Shown: positions 61,770-64,000 of the stretch, piece by piece | Layout: every line of letters begins with the position of its first letter | Numbering within the stretch: the stretch's first letter is position 1 | NCBI RefSeq assembly: GCF_030149235.1 | Contig: NZ_JASBRW010000041.1 | Location: 1 to 64,000 of the forward strand | Origin: Maricaulis sp. | GTDB taxonomy: Bacteria; Pseudomonadota; Alphaproteobacteria; Caulobacterales; Maricaulaceae | Length of the DNA stretch: 64,000 nt | Reading direction: 5' to 3' | The notes under the pieces: generated by a model | Databases searched by the model: none | The model's input: only the letters and a program-made list of their open reading frames with translations | Told to the model about the DNA's origin: nothing | Position numbers and translations under genes: made by a program

Positions 61770-62422
61770 GCGCCGCGCGCCAACACCGGCTGGCTGGCCG
61801 ACAGAGATCCAAGCATCGCAGGCGAGTCGAGCAGCAGGTCTGCGGCCTCGCGCTCGAGTGCATCGCGGGTGGCAAAGCCCCAGGATACAGCCGCGCAGTC
61901 GCAGCCCGCTTCGCGCGCCGCTTCGATGTCACGGGTTTCATCACCGACTGAAAGCGTGCGATCCGGCGTCGCATGTGCCTTGCGCATGACCTTGCGGAAG
62001 ACCGAGGCCTTGCCGAACAGGGCTGCGCCGCAGGAAAACTGGCTGAACAGGCTGCTCAGTTCAGGCCCGAGAACCTCGCGCACGGCGGTTTCACCATTGG
62101 AGCTGACCAGGGCCAGTTTCACGCCCGAGGCATGCAGTTCGTGCAGCGCCGGTGCAATGCCCTCAAACAAATGGATCTTGTCGACATTCTCGGCTGCGCG
62201 GGCCCGGACATCGGCGGCGATGAAGGGGAGTTTCCAGGCCGGGATGCCGAGCTCGGTCATGATCTCTTTAGGACGCATGCCGCGCAGGGCCTCGGCCCGC
62301 TCCTCACAGAGCGGTTTGAGACCATGGCGGTCGATCACTTCGGTCATCGCTGTGCGGAACCAGGTCAGGCTGTCCGCAAGCGTGCCGTCGAAATCGAATA
62401 TCACCAGATCATAGCGTCGCAT
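61766..62422 (-). CDS. HAD-superfamily phosphatase (subfamily IA)
   Basis: A 218-residue HAD hydrolase: motif I IFDFDGTLAD (9-18), motif II LVSSNGE, motif III Lys in LFGKASVFRKV, and motif IV SVGDETRDIEAA. A helical cap between motifs I and II (FRTAMTEVIDRHGLKPLCEERAEALRGM) suggests a phosphoglycolate phosphatase-like enzyme; the substrate is not certain. Confidence 0.9.
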   Translation of the reverse strand: MRRYDLVIFDFDGTLADSLTWFRTAMTEVIDRHGLKPLCEERAEALRGMRPKEIMTELGIPAWKLPFIAADVRARAAENVDKIHLFEGIAPALHELHASGVKLALVSSNGETAVREVLGPELSSLFSQFSCGAALFGKASVFRKVMRKAHATPDRTLSVGDETRDIEAAREAGCDCAAVSWGFATRDALEREAADLLLDSPAMLGSLSASQPVLARGA

Positions 62423-62594
62423 GCGTGGCGTCCCCTGGTCCCCTAGCGCGCCGGACTACACCGACGCTGTTACGGTTTTATGATTCTCCTGCCGGTTGCA
62501 CCAGTTATTGGGTTAAATTGAGTGTGGTTTTCCACGACGGATCATCCATTTGCCGCTAGTTTGCGTAACAAGGGGAAACGGGCTGGGGAGCGTC

Positions 62595-63365
62595 ATGAAA
62601 CAGGCCAATATGTCAGACTGGATGCGCGGGCTTTACACGCTGGGCGGAGCTGTCGCCCAGATTGTCTTCGGAGCGCTGCCTTTCATTCTCGGGTGGGAGC
62701 ATACGGTCGGGTCGCGCTCGGCGGAGACCTTCACCCTGATCACCCCGGCGGGCTATGCCTTTTCCATCTGGAGCGTGTTGTTCGCCGGCTCTTTGCTGTT
62801 CTCGATCTACCAGCTTGCCCGGCCGGCTCATGAGCCGCTCCGGCGCATCGGTTGGCTGGCCGGCAATGCCTTCTGGCTCAATGCGATCTGGGAAACCTAT
62901 GTCCCCTTCCAGGGTCTGGACGGTGTGTCCCTGGTGATCATCCAGCTGACCTGGCTTCTTCTGGTGGTGTTGTTGCTGCGGGCTTCTGGTGATGATCAGG
63001 CGGGGTTCTGGGACCGGGTGTTCCGGGCACCGCTATTCGCGCTTGCGGGCTGGCTCAATGCGGCAGCCTTCGTCAATATTCTCGCGACCTCGAACTTCTA
63101 TGAACTCACCTGGCTCGGTTCAGGCGAGCTTGCGCCGGCCGTGCTGGTTCTGGTGGCAGCGTCGCTGGCCGCTTCGCTTGTCCTGTCGCGGCTGCCGTCC
63201 CTGTCTTATTTCGCTGCGGTCGCCTGGGCACTCTACGCCGTTCATATCGCGACGGATATGCGTGGGGATGAGGTTCTGCCGATGCTCGCGCTGGGTTTGA
63301 TGGGGGCGGTAGCTGCGACCCTGCTGGCCAGCGGTGTCCGGGCCATGAGAAAACCCCGCGCCTGA
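62595..63365 (+). CDS. TspO-like integral membrane protein
   Basis: A 256-residue hydrophobic protein with about seven or eight membrane segments. The stretch ITPAGYAFSIWSVLFAGSLLFSIYQ (near 51-75) is reminiscent of the TspO/MBR family, whose members are shorter. GGGGAG precedes the ATG at 62595, and a terminator is formed around its stop codon. Function unknown. Confidence 0.7.
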   Translation: MKQANMSDWMRGLYTLGGAVAQIVFGALPFILGWEHTVGSRSAETFTLITPAGYAFSIWSVLFAGSLLFSIYQLARPAHEPLRRIGWLAGNAFWLNAIWETYVPFQGLDGVSLVIIQLTWLLLVVLLLRASGDDQAGFWDRVFRAPLFALAGWLNAAAFVNILATSNFYELTWLGSGELAPAVLVLVAASLAASLVLSRLPSLSYFAAVAWALYAVHIATDMRGDEVLPMLALGLMGAVAATLLASGVRAMRKPRA

Positions 63366-63378
63366 GACGCGGGGTTTT
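63350..63378. terminator. Terminator around the stop of the TspO-like gene
   Basis: AAAACCCCGCG (63350-63360) and CGCGGGGTTTT (63368-63378) form a perfect 11-bp stem; the loop contains the TGA stop. T- and A-rich ends make it bidirectional, serving also the alanine dehydrogenase transcript. Confidence 0.88.
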
Positions 63379-63409
63379 AGCCATTTACAGCTAATCGCGG
63401 CTAAGCCGC

Positions 63410-64000
63410 CTAGATGCTGGTGAGCCAGTCCGGCTTCACATAGGGCAGGCCGAGATCGTCAGCGACGGACTTGTAGCTGATCTCACCGGCTTCGACATTG
63501 AGGCCACGGGCCAGGTTGGCGTCGTCATTGAGGGCTTGCTTGACACCCTTGTTGGCGATCGCGATGGCGTGCGGCAGGGTCGCGTTATTGAGGGCAAAGG
63601 CCGAAGTGCGGGCATAGGCGCCTGGCATGTTGGCCACGCAATAGTGGACGACCCCGTCGACGACATAGGTCGGGTCATCATGCGTGGTCGCCTTCGAGGT
63701 TTCGAAACAGCCGCCCTGGTCAATGGCAATGTCGACGAGCACGGCCCCGTCCTTCATCTCCGACAGCATGGCCTTGGTGACCAGCTTCGGAGCCGCAGCG
63801 CCCGGGATCAGGACAGCGCCGATGACCACGTCCGCATCACGCACGGCGGCGTCAAGCGCAGCCTGGGTCGAGTAGGCGGTCTTCACAGCGCCGGCAAACT
63901 GCACGTCAAGCTCTGCCAGGCGCGCGTTGGAGCGGTCGAACACGGTCACGTCGGCGCGCGCACCGATCGCCATTTCAGCGGCATGGGTGCCGGCGACACC
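63410..64000 (-). CDS. ald: Alanine dehydrogenase, 3' part
   Basis: The C-terminal 196 residues of an NAD-dependent alanine dehydrogenase; the start lies beyond the right edge. Visible are the end of the nucleotide-binding segment (GVAGTHAAEMAIG), DADVVIGAVLIPGAAAPKLVT, VLVDIAIDQGGCFETSKATTHDDP and NMPGAYARTSAFALNNATLP, all characteristic. It converts alanine to pyruvate and ammonia. The order of the family is kept up to the final KPDWLTSI. Confidence 0.94.
   Translation of the reverse strand, partial: GVAGTHAAEMAIGARADVTVFDRSNARLAELDVQFAGAVKTAYSTQAALDAAVRDADVVIGAVLIPGAAAPKLVTKAMLSEMKDGAVLVDIAIDQGGCFETSKATTHDDPTYVVDGVVHYCVANMPGAYARTSAFALNNATLPHAIAIANKGVKQALNDDANLARGLNVEAGEISYKSVADDLGLPYVKPDWLTSI

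Overview
The window is a high-GC, densely coded chromosomal segment of an alphaproteobacterium, most likely a Maricaulis-like member of the Hyphomonadaceae/Maricaulales (inference). The support is a remnant gene-transfer-agent (GTA) cluster, an alphaproteobacterial LexA box (GAAC-N7-GAAC) in front of ssb, a tRNA-His without the G-1:C73 pair, DUF2336 proteins, an orphan ccmE, PepSY/receiver/kinase and DegP/receiver/kinase operons, and a DUF2946-TonB receptor pair. Most genes are ordinary core genes. The accessory signal is concentrated in four places: 1.2-5.3 kb, 26.1-28.2 kb, 29.4-30.7 kb and 50.3-51.3 kb.

Layout: 0-1.2 kb holds the 5' end of a class A penicillin-binding protein (reverse strand) and a Cys-rich UPF0260 protein. 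At 1.2-2.4 kb lies an islet of lower GC: three copies of a long hairpin repeat (core GGGACAGACACA) alternate with two reverse-strand genes, a small lipoprotein and an orphan Imm26-like immunity protein. At 2.5-5.3 kb is a collapsed GTA cluster: the terminase large subunit is cut at its Walker B motif and joined, out of frame, to the C-terminal half of the GTA gp15 tail/host-specificity protein. At 5.4-18.5 kb come a DnaJ-type co-chaperone, a PepSY/two-component operon, a large unknown protein, a DUF938 methyltransferase, ccmE, a hydrolase-OsmC fusion, a DegP/two-component operon and a TonB receptor with its DUF2946 partner (probable copper uptake).

From 19 to 32.7 kb there are an AlkA-like glycosylase, ssb, an unknown exported protein, gyrA, coaD, two cyclophilins, an FAD oxidoreductase with a frameshifted glycosyltransferase, queA and tgt (queuosine synthesis) flanking a tandem pair of unknown paralogues carrying 18-bp repeats, a lipoprotein and tRNA-Lys. 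From 32.8 to 45.5 kb there are a carboxylesterase, a GCS2-type ligase with an aspartoacylase-like deacylase, an L,D-transpeptidase, an OmpA-like porin with 28 consecutive prolines, a PLP gamma-synthase, and an M20 hydrolase-astA-astD arginine succinyltransferase operon. From 45.7 to 64 kb there are a single-domain receiver, phhA behind a perfect operator-like palindrome, an AsmA protein, an M48 protease, tRNA-His followed by two decayed gene pieces, a lytic transglycosylase, a DUF2336 / Hpt / receiver / nadK / DUF2336 signalling cluster, egtB, a class II aldolase, a c-type cytochrome, a nitronate monooxygenase, a HAD phosphatase, a membrane protein and the 3' part of alanine dehydrogenase.

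No complete mobile element, CRISPR array, rRNA or replication origin was seen. All family assignments are from reading the translated sequence; no database search was run. Start codons were chosen from Shine-Dalgarno sequences, signal peptides and family N-termini, and several are GTG or TTG.
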